64,000 bases of DNA from Adineta vaga (lineage: Eukaryota > Rotifera): NCBI GenBank assembly GCA_021613535.1, contig CP075497.1, positions 124,001 to 188,000 on the forward strand, given 5' to 3'. Below, in pieces: positions 22,679-35,400 of the stretch. Every line of letters begins with the position of its first letter. Within the stretch, counting starts at the first letter, position 1. Made by a program: the position numbers and the translations under genes. The notes below the pieces were generated by a model, which saw nothing but the letters and a program-made list of their open reading frames with translations, searched no databases and was not told the DNA's origin.

Positions 22679-24315
22679 AAAGGACGGGGGCGTATAAGAC
22701 CGTAAATCGGCCCATTGCAAAATCAACTTAGAAAACACATAAAACGATGCAGAATGAGACGGCGAATCTTTCTATAACAAATTCAAGTCATTCCGTAAAC
22801 GAATAAAAAAATTTAGATAGACAATACTATTTGGTATTTTCACTCAATTTTTACTGCATGATGAGACAGTATTCTGAAGAAATCGTAACAAAATTGGTAT
22901 CATATCATCTATCAAATAACTTCATTAGAAAGAGCAAGTGATTCTGCACAAACTTCTATATGAACCATAGCCAAAAAAAATAGATAAGGTGAACTTATAG
23001 TGGCTAAATAGCGTCTATATGAATATTACGAGGTACATCATAGAGATTTCTATTTTAAAGATTAACAAAAGGGAGTGATGATGGGGTCTCTTATATATAG
23101 ATCGATAGAGCTTTTCACGGGCTACAAAATGGTATTATTTCCATCTGTCGAAAAGTCTGGCGAAGTTGCTGAAAATGAACTATTATCATAAATAGTACTG
23201 AAAGATTAATAAAATATAAGCACGTGATTCTATTCGTTCTTGGCATTTGACAAAATATTGTAAAACCAGTAAGCTATATGTCTCACAGTGAAAATTACAC
23301 TTAACTATATAATACGTATGTGAGACCATATATCAAAACATATTTCAAATACAGATTGAGTGCAATCACAATGATATCATGAATACCAAATCACTAAAAT
23401 ACCTCGACAATATCAATATCTCGATTACTTCTCTCTATGATATAACTCGATTGTGAATACAATCGAACATCACCATATATGCAACAACGTATATCGATAT
23501 ATATATACGTCTAGGTATACATAGACATATCTAATTTCAAGCTATGTCACTTGTACACAGAGGGAACAGAACGAGAAAGAAAAGAAAAAAGTGACGTCAG
23601 AACCTAACAAAACTATCATACTTTGAAGTAAATCCAAGAACATATACGAGCACACGACTTAATCGATGATTCTAAAACTAGACGCATTTTGTAGCCCGTG
23701 AAACGCTCTATCGATTCCTATATAAGAAATCCCATCATCACCCCCTTTTTGATGGCCTTTATGGTCATTTTTGACGCAAAAATCACGATTTTTCAACATT
23801 TTTAACAGTATTCGTCCTGAAAAAATTTTTGGCCAGACTTTTCGACAGATGGAAATAATACCATTTTGTAGCCCGTGAAAAGCCTCTATCGATCTATATA
23901 TAAGAGACCCCATCATCACTCCCTTTTGTTAATCTTTAAAATAGAAATCTCTATGATGTACCTCGTAATATTCATATAGACGCTATTTAGCCACTATAAG
24001 TTCACCTTATCTATTTTTTTTGGCTATGGTTCATATAGAAGTTTGTGCAGAATCACTTGCTCTTTCTAATGAAGTTATTTGATAGATGATATGATACCAA
24101 TTTTGTTACGATTTCTTCAGAATACTGTCTCATCATGCAGTAAAAATTGAGTGAAAATACCAAATAGTATTGTCTATCTAAATTTTTTTATTCGTTTACG
24201 GAATGACTTGAATTTGTTATAGAAAGATGCGCCGTCTCATTCTGCATCGTTTTATGTGTTTTCTAAGTTGATTTTGCAATGGGCCGATTTACGGTCTTAT
24301 ACGCCCCCGTCCTTT
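22679..24315. mobile_element. Long-terminal-inverted-repeat (fold-back) element, 1637 bp
   Basis: Arms of about 485 bases (22679-23161 and about 23832-24315) are inverted copies with rare differences, such as one extra base near 23882. The outer 331 bases are the same as the arms of the palindrome at 4836-5497. The ends are AAAGGACGGGGGCG. The inner 150 bases of each arm (ending in the cgggctacaaaatggtatt motif) have a third, diverged copy at about 23664-23750 in the spacer. The 670-base spacer has no gene, so the element is non-autonomous. No clear target duplication is seen (ctaatg on the left, ggttga on the right). Confidence 0.85.
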
Positions 24316-24835
24316 GGTTGATTGGAGTTTATAATCAGGTTTAATCTATAAGCCATCTGACGAGATTGTGAAATTCAGTCGAAACCGGTCATGGCGGGTA
24401 TTACTCATACCCACACCCATCAGATTCGAGTTCCTCGATTTCGATCATCCTTTAGCTAATCACTTTGTGATGACTTTTGATAAGTTTTTACCGATTTAAG
24501 AAATAGTGCAATCTGATTGGCTTGAACAGACAGACAAATTTTTAGCATTTTCAGTTCGTAATTTAACCATTGTATAACCGTTTCTTTTACTTAACATTAA
24601 TTATCGATGAATAAAGATATTGACAGAAAGAAAGATAAAAATTGTAATTGGCGTACGCAAACGTACTTTCTGTATGCATGTGTCGTTCTTTCATCAATCC
24701 TTTTATTCTACGTACTTGACAACACAGTGACGGAAAAGGAAAAATTCGCTCTCACGTGTAATATAAAAACGACGTTATTGGTTCTTTTTAGCTTACATAA
24801 ACTATTTTGGTAGTTTTCATAAAGAAAAACACTTG
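24316..24835. other. Intergenic upstream of the hydrolase
   Basis: Contains a telomere-like acccacaccc tract at 24409-24418. A 68-residue open frame at 24607-24813 with one hydrophobic stretch (Y-A-C-V-V-L-S-S-I-L-L-F-Y-V-L) is too weak to call a gene. Confidence 0.35.
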
Positions 24836-25766
24836 ATGGCTAATGGAACAACTGAAGATAAGTTAAGTGCTTGTTGCCTAACTGAATATCATCCATTATC
24901 AGGAACTCCACGGGGACAAATTATAAAAATTGCCGACATTGATACTTATTTTATTGAAGGAGATGATGAACCAGCAAAAGGAAAGGTTATTGTTTTATTA
25001 ACCGATGTATTTGGTTTAGTAAAAAATCCACGTATTATTGCTGATGAAGTATCAGAAAAAACTGGTATGGATGTCTATGTGCCAGATTTATTCAATGGTG
25101 ATGCACTTTCTTCGTCACACTTAAAAGGTTCACCTGAAGTGCCTGGAGAAAAAAAATCGTTTGTTACAAAAGTAAAGTTTGTATAGAAAATCATGTGAAA
25201 AATACTATTTATTTTTTGTAATATAGCTTAATTTTGTAGGAAAACTACTGACAGAGATTGGACCGTGGATGATTCGACATCGTCAAGGTGTTACTCTTCC
25301 AATTGTAGAAAGATTTTTTAAAGTATGGTTTTATATCAATTATCTCTGTAAATTGAATGATGTGTATTTTTTATAGACGCTTCGTGATGAAAGAAATGCA
25401 ACTCGAATTCAAGCTGTTGGTTATTGTTTTGGTGGTCTTTATGCGGTTTTAGCTGGAGGTTCACTCCATCTTGCCGATGCTATTGTTGGTTGTCATGTTT
25501 CATTAGTAAATAAAAGTCATTTTGAACAATTACAAGTACCAGCAGCTTTTGCTTGTGCTCAAGAAGACGATTTTTTTTCCGATTCTTTTCGAACAGAAGT
25601 ACAACATATACTTTCGCGTAAATCCGACATAACAAGCAAGCTTTTATTAACCCATGGAACAGTCCATGGTTTTGCTTCTCGACCGAATCCAGACAATCCT
25701 ACTATCATGGCAGCATTCAAACAGGCCAATGATTTGATCGCAGAATGGGCTAAAACTCATCTTTAA
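24836..25766 (+). CDS. Dienelactone hydrolase family protein, 273 aa
   Basis: Three exons: 24836-25171, 25227-25322 and 25377-25766, all phase 0. Start M-A-N-G-T-T at 24836. The alpha/beta hydrolase has the triad of the dienelactone hydrolase family: the nucleophile Cys in G-Y-C-F-G-G, an Asp in A-Q-E-D-D-F-F, and the His in H-G-T-V-H-G-F. The N-terminal half has V-I-V-L-L-T-D-V-F-G and D-V-Y-V-P-D-L-F-N-G-D. The family hydrolyses ester or lactone bonds in small molecules. Animal and fungal members are mostly cytosolic with unknown substrates (carboxymethylenebutenolidase-like). The length fits the family and there is no lesion. Another acceptor at 25239 would not keep the frame, so I prefer 25226. 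Confidence 0.85.
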
Positions 25767-26213
25767 CTACTTAGAATTTATTACTTTTGTTTCGTAACGA
25801 GGCGTTATCAAACTGTTTAATTTTCTTTTACTAAAATACGATTGCCTTGAGGATGAGGATATTATCATTAAACTATCTATATTTGTTACCTCATTGACGT
25901 GCACATCTATCTTGACGAAGATTGTCTTGAGAGATATAGATAGAATGTATAAATTGATATCGGTAAAAAAGTCCAGATAAACTTCCGTTCGAATTGATCG
26001 ATATATGATTTGGATAGATATCAACGATGAATCAAACTGATCGAGTTGAAAGTATGTGGTGAGGATGATGGAGATGCTCTTCTGCATCTATAAACTAAAT
26101 ATGTTTTGAAAAGATAATGAAATAAAACGATATAAGACAGCTATTGTATTTAAGATTATATCGAAGTGTTACGCAATTTAGTCAATCTGATTTTTAGTTC
26201 TTGAAGAAAGTTA
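25767..26213. other. Intergenic, no gene seen
   Basis: No supported feature; the minus-strand open frame here shows no family likeness. Confidence 0.4.
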
Positions 26214-26470
26214 TGAGTAATAAACGAAAAGTTTTGAAACTTGGCAAAGAAGAAGTTGATTTACTAAAATATTGAAATTTAATAAATAATTATTTTTTTT
26301 TAATGTTTAGAATGAAGATTCAAGTAAACTACCTGCAGAACAAATTTCTCGATTGTGAAGTGATTCAGTTGCACAAGCGGCTCTTATACTGAAGAATTAA
26401 ATAAACGATTGAATGAATGTCATGAGACAATCCAGAAAAAAAATGCAGAAATAAAATAACACGAAAATCA
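26214..26470 (+). pseudogene. Small coiled-coil protein remnant
   Basis: Begins M-S-N-K-R-K-V-L-K-L-G-K-E-E-V-D-L-L. After an intron-like gap it continues E-D-S-S-K-L-P-A-E-Q-I-S-R-L, with an in-frame TGA, then S-D-S-V-A-Q-A-A-L. A frame change leads to E-E-L-N-K-R-L-N-E-C-H-E-T-I-Q-K-K-N-A-E-I, heptad-like and charged. A stop and a shift mark it as a remnant. The family is unknown. Confidence 0.35.
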
Positions 26471-26589
26471 GTTGTTCAGGCCGCACGATACGGTCAGATG
26501 AGGGTGAAAGTGAGAAAATAAAATCCAGTCTCATATCATCATACTCAAGTTTTATAGAATTATATAAACTTGGAATATGTAATACATCA

Positions 26590-27042
26590 ATATGAGATGA
26601 TCATAATCATAGTTAGTTTATTTTTCACGAGTTTGAATCTCGTACCACATATAGAAGTCTTATGTGACAAACGTACAAATGAGTAGATAAATGGACGAAA
26701 ACCATAATAAACTAGATGAGGACAAGAACTTGTCCGATTCGTGCACAATATAGACTGATTAACAGAGCATACGGGCAAATGTTCAAAAGATTTTACCTTC
26801 ACATCCGGTAGCGACCCAGAAACTGACAAGTGTACTTTTTAATTCAGAAGACTCCAGCAATTGCTGGAGAAAAGCATTTTGTTGATTAGTACATTTCTTG
26901 AACATAGTAAGAACAACGGTTGAAAAAAATTCATCATTATGACAAGAAAAATCACCAATACCACACGAATGTTCTTCACAATACGCATCTGATGACTTCC
27001 TACAACCAAACTGAAACAATCCAGTTTTCTTTTATTAAACAA
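26590..27042 (-). pseudogene. Possible Cys-containing membrane/extracellular protein remnant
   Basis: Two overlapping minus frames look protein-like. One is F-G-C-R-K-S-S-D-A-Y-C-E-E-H-S-C...S-C-H with F-L-Q-Q-L-L-E-S-S-E-L. The other is S-V-N-Q-S-I-L-C-T-N-R-T-S-S-C-P-H-L-V-Y-Y-G-F. They are in different frames, with stops where one would expect continuity. I cannot name a family and the call is weak. Confidence 0.25.
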
Positions 27043-27122
27043 GATAAGAATAAAAATTTACAAACACAAAAACGATTCTTATTTCGCACGGTCCTCTCTA
27101 CAATCGACGAAGAGATAATAAG

Positions 27123-27178
27123 GATGGGTGGGTGTGGGTGCAGATGAAGAGAAGTGTATTAGTCACACCCACACCCTC
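27123..27178. repeat. Telomere-like inverted pair
   Basis: gatgggtgggtgtgggtg (27123-27140) faces cacacccacaccctc (27164-27178), separated by 23 bases; it can form a hairpin. Confidence 0.7.
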
Positions 27179-27469
27179 AAGTAGTTGAAAATGGCGATTG
27201 TGAGCGAAGCAAAATAAATTCTATTTATGGTCGAATGATCCAAACGTGTTGACCTCTTTCTATGTTTTGATTAGGTCAAAATATATCAAAATATTGCTAT
27301 CGATTGAATGTCATCTTTATCTTCAAAATTCACTGATTTTCTAAGTGCACTATAACATTATACAGAGTTTGCCTATGATTTAAAATATTTTTTACACAAC
27401 AAACGATTAAATCTACAGTTTTTATTGATACTATTGAACAACAATCACTAATCAGTCATCAATTTGAAC

Positions 27470-28790
27470 ATATGACTCGATTTGAAGATCGATCCGATGA
27501 ACTTCTTCTTATACTATTTATCGTTATTTAACACCAATAAAAATACTCAATGCTTTTTTCGATTGTAATAGTCATATGTTTCGTTGTATATCGGATTATT
27601 ATACACACATAAATTTAACAAGCTACTCTTATTCTGATTTACAAACGTCTTAAACCATCGGTATTAACATTAAGTAATTCAATGCTCGATTGTATAAATA
27701 ACAATATACTATCATTACATTGCACTCTTGCTAATTTTTCTCGGTTAAAATCATTAGATATTATCAATCGTGCCTCAGATAATGAGAAGTTATTTGGCAA
27801 TACGTGCAGAAATTGTTTTCGTAATTAGATTTTTGATTCAACACACAATCCATACGTGACTACAATTGAAGTAATAGTCAACATTGATATCATTCTAAAT
27901 AAACAAATCGTTCCAAACGAACGTCTGACACGCTTAACTTTTTCGCTGAAGACAATCGATGATTTGTTATAGTTCTTCCTTGATGTTCGTATTTCTATTC
28001 TCTCATTGTTTGTAAAAAAATTGGATTGGTAATGATGACAATCAATTTCCATCATCAGGCAATATCAAATCGAAACAATCATCAACGAGTATCTTCCTTA
28101 TCTTCACTGCTTCTCTTGCAGTATTCATAAGACATGTGATATTAATATGAAAGTAAGATTCATTTACCTAATGTAATTTTCATAGAATTTTGTTCTCTTT
28201 TAAGACTTTTCTTCGGCTCAATCATCAGTGGCCTATGCTATAGGAAATAAATTCTGAAAGTTCAACTGTATATTTGTACACAATTTCACGCCAATCTAAT
28301 CCATACAATACATCGTATTCAGACAACAATACTATTAACAAATTGTATTCCCTATTACTTCTTAATCTTATTCTTGATACACATCATGCTAATCTATCTG
28401 AATGTATTTCCAATATAAACACAATTCTGTTTTAATCAAAAGATTTTTGTCGACGTCGTACATTGACAACGATGAACATTGAAGAACTTTCTTGTTTGAC
28501 ACAAAGTATTCATTCAGTAAAATTGATAGAAAACAATGATATTATGACATTTTTGAATATTTATTCGAACGTAAATCACTTGATTATTACAGATATTAAA
28601 ATCAATTCTTTGGCAATAGTTCTAAATCTTGTTGAATCTTTTCCAAATCTTCGCTCGCTTAACGTTTGATTTTGAATGAATAACGATTATTTTGATTGTC
28701 TTGATGTGATTCTTAACGGGCAACATTTGCCACATCTTATAACGAATGTATTATTTGATTTTGATCAAAATAATTCTAAAATCTAAACTT
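27470..28790 (+). pseudogene. F-box-like protein, heavily broken
   Basis: Near 27480 the sequence reads F-E-D-x-S-D-E-L-L-L-I-L-F, then after a frame change R-Y-L-T-P-I-K-I-L-N-A-F-F-D-C-N-S, the F-box start of the bdelloid F-box/LRR family. Stops in all frames follow. From about 28463 the C-terminal part is readable again: M-N-I-E-E-L-S-C-L-T-Q-S-I, S-F-P-N-L-R-S-L-N-V, then past a stop Y-F-D-C-L-D-V-I-L-N-G-Q-H-L-P-H-L. The central part (27830-28450) is hard to align. Compared with the F-box remnant at 3.4-4.3 kb this copy is more decayed and on the other strand. Confidence 0.5.
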
Positions 28791-29656
28791 GATAAACTAT
28801 AGACATTATTGACTTTTGTTTTCAAGAATAATCTTATTCTCTGTATACTTCTATTTGTAATAATATTTCCTATATAAAACGATTCGCTAAGATCATAAGA
28901 GAAGAGAATAGGATAAATAGCATTGTTGACAAGAAAATTTGTATTTCATCTTTCATAATCATTTTTGGGGTCTGAGGGTGACGGGATATGCATATCCTTA
29001 GGAAGATACATCATCGCCCTTAGGAGATGAGGGTATAGATGTGTGAGAAGGAGTATGACACTCATTATTCACTATATATATATAGTTATATTTAAACGTT
29101 CATTCAATAGGACACGTCTATATAAAGTGAACATGTTTTGAACAGTTCCGTTGGTGTTCACTATAGAGGAAGGTTGACAAATAAAACATAACTTTTTCAT
29201 CGTATATAATTAAATCATCTGGTTATTCTGAATTTGTCTATAGTAAATATTTGTTTAAGAACTGTAGGATATTCGAAAAGTTATAATTAATATTGACGAT
29301 CATTCAATATAATTATCTTTATTGAAAAACAAATATTATGAAAGAATCTTTTTGTTAAATTTAAGTGTGTTTAATTGATTATTAATATTTATTAAATAAA
29401 TAGAGATATACTTAATGTCAACATTTTCTTATTAAAATATTTGTTTATATATAAAAAAAGAAGAAAAATCTTTTAAAATAACAAAAAACAAAATGTCAAA
29501 TTTATTTTATGAAATAATCAATGTTTTATTTGTGCTATCATTAGTTTATAACAATATTATTATATATTAATAAATATATTATAATCGTAATCAAGATCGA
29601 TCAATTTCAAATTTATTAATATGTAATTCACGTATTCCATTATTTTTTCAAGTCTT
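28791..29656. other. Intergenic, very AT-rich
   Basis: No gene. G-rich patches (gagggtgacggg near 28975 and gatgagggtat near 29028) are the only departures from AT-rich sequence. Confidence 0.4.
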
Positions 29657-29706
29657 GAGGGTGTGGGTGTGGGTGTTCAAACTCACCCACACCCACACCC
29701 ACCCTC
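29657..29706. repeat. Telomere-like inverted pair, best example
   Basis: gagggtgtgggtgtgggtg (29657-29675) and cacccacacccacaccc plus accctc (29684-29706) with an 8-base loop. It lies 225 bases before the GPCR start. Confidence 0.85.
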
Positions 29707-29930
29707 ATTTATGTAGAAAAAAAGTAAATCAAAAAAATTTTGTTTCTAAATTGATTCCATAGTTCAATGAAGCACATCATACTTATTTTCTGTGTTATTA
29801 AAAAGATTTTCTCTTATATATAATTTATGTGCTTCAATTAATCTAAAAAGTATCATTTCGCTCTGATAGTTCTTTCATTTTTTAGTAGATCTACATAGAT
29901 ATTTTTCTGTTTTCTTTTCATTATATCACC

Positions 29931-30851
29931 ATGGATGATTTAGAAACAACAATTTTAATCTCATCAATATTTGCAATTCTTTGTATAATGATTAATTTAT
30001 TTATTTTGATATTAATTTATCGAACAAAACCCCGTTTACATACAATTAATCATTTACTTATTTCTAATACATCATTTATATCAATATTTTATTCAATTAT
30101 GTTTCTAATTGATTATATTTATATGATTTTTATTAATTCTGATACAAGTCATTTGACGTGTCGATTTCGTTCTTATTTTACATATGTTTCAATTGGAGAA
30201 TTAATGCATTCAATTATGATTCAAGCTATATCACGTTTCTTTTTTGTAATTTTATCAACAAAATATCGATGGTTAACAACAATTCAAACACATTATATTT
30301 TAATTTCAATTCAATGGTTAATTGTTTTATTTCTAACATTACCTATTCTAATATTTGATACAGCTCGTTTTTATCCAAGAAGTTTCTGTTGGATAATACC
30401 AGAATATAATAATATTGATCTTTATCTCTTTATAATTAATTTTATTTTACCATTTTTAACGGTTATTTTTATTTATTTCTATATTCTCAATCGAGTTCAT
30501 AAAATAAAACGAAATCAAATAATAATGAGTAATTCAATTCAACATCAAAAACGAGATTTAATAATTCTTCGAAATACAATGATTTTAATTAGTATTGGTC
30601 TTATGGCTTCAATACCAAATATAATATTATCAATTCATTACTATGATATAATTTACTCTATACATCTTGTTTGTTTAACATTTTCAGTTACACTTGTAGC
30701 ATTATGTAATGTGTTATTAGATCGAGAAATACGACAAACTATTCAAAATTATTTTCAACGTCAAACAATACAAGTAACACGTATACAAATTATAAATGTA
30801 AAAGAGAGAGAAATGCAAATATTTTCAAAACGAACAAATAATCATTCATGA
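29931..30851 (+). CDS. Rhodopsin-like G-protein-coupled receptor, 306 aa
   Basis: Single exon, start M-D-D-L-E-T-T at 29931. Seven hydrophobic segments are clear, beginning with I-S-S-I-F-A-I-L-C-I-M-I-N-L-F-I-L-I-L-I-Y. A Cys before TM3 (L-T-C-R-F-R) can pair with the Cys in loop 2 (R-S-F-C-W). TM4 has the conserved Trp (S-I-Q-W). The DRY site is replaced by S-R-F. The N-terminus is very short (about 8 residues), so it is not an adhesion-type receptor. The tail after TM7 holds L-C-N-V-L-L-D-R-E-I-R. Members of this kind are abundant in bdelloids, and many are orphan peptide or chemoreceptor-like GPCRs. The ligand cannot be inferred. The frame is intact. Confidence 0.8.
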   Translation: MDDLETTILISSIFAILCIMINLFILILIYRTKPRLHTINHLLISNTSFISIFYSIMFLIDYIYMIFINSDTSHLTCRFRSYFTYVSIGELMHSIMIQAISRFFFVILSTKYRWLTTIQTHYILISIQWLIVLFLTLPILIFDTARFYPRSFCWIIPEYNNIDLYLFIINFILPFLTVIFIYFYILNRVHKIKRNQIIMSNSIQHQKRDLIILRNTMILISIGLMASIPNIILSIHYYDIIYSIHLVCLTFSVTLVALCNVLLDREIRQTIQNYFQRQTIQVTRIQIINVKEREMQIFSKRTNNHS

Positions 30852-32451
30852 AAAATTAAATCCGTATATTCGCACGCTCATCCTGAACAACAGTCGATCG
30901 AAGTACTATCGCTATAATCTGTTTTTTTTTCATTACAGTACAAAATATTTTGAACTATTTATATTTTTTTGATGTCTTACTGTCTCTTTCTCTCATAAAA
31001 TTCTTCGCAGTATCGTCATATTTCCTCTTTATTGGTTTTTTCTCGTTCTATCTACATATTATATTGTACTTGCTTTTCTTTTGATCACACATAAAATAAT
31101 AGAATCAACAAAAGTATTTTTTACATCAATTTTTTATTGATAGATGGATGATTTTGGAACAGTCAAAAGAAAAAAACAGCTAATTAAAGCTAAGTTATCG
31201 GTAAACAAGTTTACCCATTAAAAACACCTTGGTATAAAAATCCTGGACCTACGATGCTGACACAATGAGTATAAGTTATACAGTTGGTCTCAACAAGTCC
31301 TTTTGACGTATCTACTAACGTCGAATTACTAATAAATTCACTGTGCAGAACGATCGGTATTGAATACGAAAAAGAGACAGAAACTATGCATTATACGTAT
31401 ATTGTGGAATTATCTTGGGGGTGCAAGGCTATATGTGTAAGTATCTCGTCACGTTCCACCCCCATCTACATCCCAACCTCACCCAAGATTATAGTGAATC
31501 ACTCTTATGTTCGTGTTGAATAATTATAATACCTTAAGCACGTACGTACAATCACAGTTGTATTACTAGTATAACTGCGATTTAATTCAGGATTACATAC
31601 ATGTTTCTTAACTATTGATTTACCTACCTATTCATCAAATGGAATTATAATGAAAGAATTAGAGAATAGGATCAATCAATGTAAAAAACATATAATCGAA
31701 CGAATCAATATCGATTAAATGATTTATCGACCAATACTAGTGATCAGACTTGGAACCGGATCGGCCATTCTTCAGCAGTTTTTTACCGGTCTTCTTTTAG
31801 CTTTAAAAAATTTATTAAAATACTGAAACTTGTCTATTTTCCTCATTTCTAACGGTTTTCATAATCTCAACCATCAAGGGAAATGATCCTGGAAGTTTAC
31901 AGGTGATAAATTCCCACTCATTATCGAACTTCGAGTTCTGTACATCCACCAACACTTTCCTATCCTAGGATGAGAGTTGCGGAGAATGTCTGATGAATTT
32001 TCTATGCTTGAGGAAAACTGACGAGATGTTAGAAATTAATATTGCTGAGGACTATAGATTTTTCACTTCCAGATTTTGAACTCATTTTTCTCGACTAATT
32101 TTAGTCAAATCTCATAGAATCAGAATAGCTGGTCGTTTTCAGACTATACTTTCGTACCAAAATATCAGAGATGATTATCTTTTGTTGCAGAGAGCTTGTT
32201 AACAACTGTAGCTCACCTTATCATTCTGTTTGTATGGTACCGTAATTTTTGTAGATTGTGATGTCTTTCAGCTGAGGGTGTGGGTGTGGGTGAAGAAGAC
32301 AGATCCACACCCACACCCACCCTTCCGCGTTCTCTCTCTAGAATGTGTTTGGTAATTAAAAGTAAAGATTATATCATTAAAAAACATGTATACAGAAAGA
32401 AAAATGAATCTATAGCTATAGTAATAAAATAATACAATCATTGATACATTA
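30852..32451. other. Intergenic with a telomere-like inverted pair
   Basis: No supported gene in 1.6 kb. A telomere-like inverted pair sits at 32274-32325 (see its own entry), 127 bases beyond the stop of the FG-GAP gene. Confidence 0.45.
32274..32325. repeat. Telomere-like inverted pair
   Basis: gagggtgtgggtgtgggtg (32274-32292) faces ccacacccacacccaccctt (32305-32324) with a 12-base loop. Confidence 0.85.
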
Positions 32452-35400
32452 TTAACAGAGATTTAAAAGAATTTTTATATTATTTGTACCATAAGTTGTG
32501 ACAACTATATCATTCCAACCATCATTATTCAAATCTTTAAAGACAATCCATCGTGGTCGAGAATCATATTCCATTGGATACCATGTTTGATTAGTAAAAG
32601 TTCCATTACCTAAACCGATGAGTATACATACATTATTTGTACCAAAATTCGCTACTACGATATCTATTTGATTGTCTCTATTAAAATGACCTGCAGCAAC
32701 GGATACTGGTTGAGAACTAGCTCCCATCGAATAAGTTATCAAAGTGAAAAAACTTCCATCACCATATCCAATAAGTATAACAATGTTATCACTCTCAGTA
32801 TTTACGACTACAATATCTGTCACAGAGTCATTATTAAAATCGCCGACAGCTAATGACAATGGATAAGAACTATCAATCGAATATGTTTTAACATTTGAAA
32901 ACATTCTACCACCATATCCAAGCATTATGCCTATATTGTTGGTACCAGAATTGGCGATAGCAATATCCAGTTGACTGTCATTATTAAAATGACCAACCAC
33001 TACTGCAGAAGGATTAGAGCCTTCACCAACAAAGAATTTGGTTTGTCCTCCAAAAGGCTTAGTGCCAGATGCAAGAAATACGGCCATATTTTGATTGGCA
33101 TTATTCGTGATAGTAAAATCCAAGTGTTTATCGTTGTTAAAATCACCAATTGCAACACCATATACACGAGAAAGTTCTTCAATGGGTAGTATCGACATAC
33201 TGGCAAATGTTCCATCACTATAACCATAGAAGATACCTACACTATTCCTATTTTCATCAGTAGTAATAATATCCAACCAACTATCATTATTGAAGTCACT
33301 GATCTGCACATGTGTTGGATTAGAACCAATACCCGTTGAATATGTCTGTAAATTTCCAAAACTACCATTACCGTATCCAAAGGCTACACCAATATTACTT
33401 TGGCCGTAATTTGCGCTGGCAACATCTAATTGTCCATCTTTGTTGAAGTCGCCAGTGATGGCATACCATGGAGAAGAACCAAGACCAACAAAAGAAATGA
33501 TTTGTTTTGTAAAACTACCATTACCATATCCAAGAAATACACTGACACTATCAAGTCCTCCACAGGCGCTTATTATATCTAAATGTGTATCATTATTGAT
33601 ATCGATCACATTGACCGAATATGGACGAGAACCTGCTCCAGTTGAAAGTGTTGTTAATTTTTGAAAGGTTCCATTTTCATTTCCAAAAAACACATCTATA
33701 TTATTTGAACCATAGTTTGCTACGCTAATATCCAAACATTTGTCATTGTTAAAATCAGCAATGGCAACTGATAATGGCCGATTATTAGTTGAATACAATA
33801 CGGGCTTTGCAAAAGTTCCATTTCCATATCCAAATACTACACTTATACAATTAGCACCCCAATTTGCTACTGCAATATCTAATTGACCATCTTTATTCAA
33901 ATCACCAACAGCAATCGACCAAGGACGTCCAGCAGGTACGTATCCATATGTTATCATTGTTCCAAAACTACCGTTACCATATCCGAGAAAAACACCGACA
34001 TTGTTTGTATTATAAAGTCCACATATAATATCTAAGTAACCATCATTATTAAAGTCATTAATAACTACTGAATATGGACCTGTTGCATCTCCAGTTTCAT
34101 ATGGCTTTTGTTTTGTAAAAGATATGTAATTAAATCCAAAAAATATACCGATAGAATCTGTTTCTTTATTTGCAACAATAAGATCCAAATATTCATCATC
34201 ATTCAAATTACCAGTTGCAAAAGCGCTTGGATTTGATGCATGGCCAGTAGAATATGTTAGTTTTGTAAAATTATCATTGTCATTTCTTAAAAGTAGAATA
34301 ATACTGTCATCATTTGAATTGGTAACAGCAACATCCGATTGATTATCATTATTGAAATCATCAACAATAACAATTTCTGGATTAGAGTTAATCCCAATTG
34401 GATAAATTATTTCAGTGGCAAAACTTCCATTACCATATCCAAGAAATATTCCAACATTTTGATTTCCTGAATTAGCAACAATCATATCGATTTGTGTATC
34501 ATTATTAAAATAACCAATATCAATTGCATATGGTTGAGAACTAGAGCCAGTTAAATAGGTCGTTTGATTAAGAAAATCCACATCATAATCTCCTAATAAT
34601 ATAGGTACGGGATTAGTGATCGTATTTGCAGAATCTTCAGTAGAATGTCCAAGTAATATACTAATATCACTAGTGCCAAAATTAGTTACCGCAATATCTA
34701 ATCTATTATCTTTATTAAAATCACCAGCGATAATTGCACATGGTTGTGAATTGACACCAGTTGAACATGTTGTTTGACTACCAAAATTTCCTTGCTCATT
34801 TCCAAGCAATATAATTATATTCTGTATATTAGAATTGGCAACAGCAAGATCCAGAATAGAATCATTATTGAAATCGGCAACATACACCCAATATGGAACA
34901 GAATATGGACCTGTTGAATGTATTTGTTGAATGGTGAAACTACCATTATTGAATCCAAAAAATATTCCTATATTGTTAGTACCAGAATTAACGACAATAA
35001 TATCTAAGTGATTATCTTTATTTATATCAATAATCGTAAGCATATATGGAACAGATCCTGTTCCTGTTGAATAAGTAATTGAATACGTAAAAGTACCATC
35101 AATTGATCCCCAACGAATAATTATATTGTCACTAGCATAATTTGCAGCAGCAATATCAATATATCCATCATTATTGAGATCCCCACAAGCTAAACTAAAT
35201 GTACGCGAAGCATCCACAGATGAATATCTTGTTACATTTCCGAAAGTCCTATTTCCATAACCAAGAAAAATACTTATATGACTACTACCATAATCAGCAA
35301 TAGCAATATCGAGATGGTTATCATTATTGAAATTCTCCACAAGAATGCATCTGAGCGCTGACAAGTCTCCAGTGAATAAGGCGACTACTTGCTCAAAAGT

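Noticed and set aside
24607-24813. 68-residue membrane-like frame before the hydrolase
   Set aside because: One hydrophobic stretch in AT-rich DNA is expected by chance; no family or splice support.
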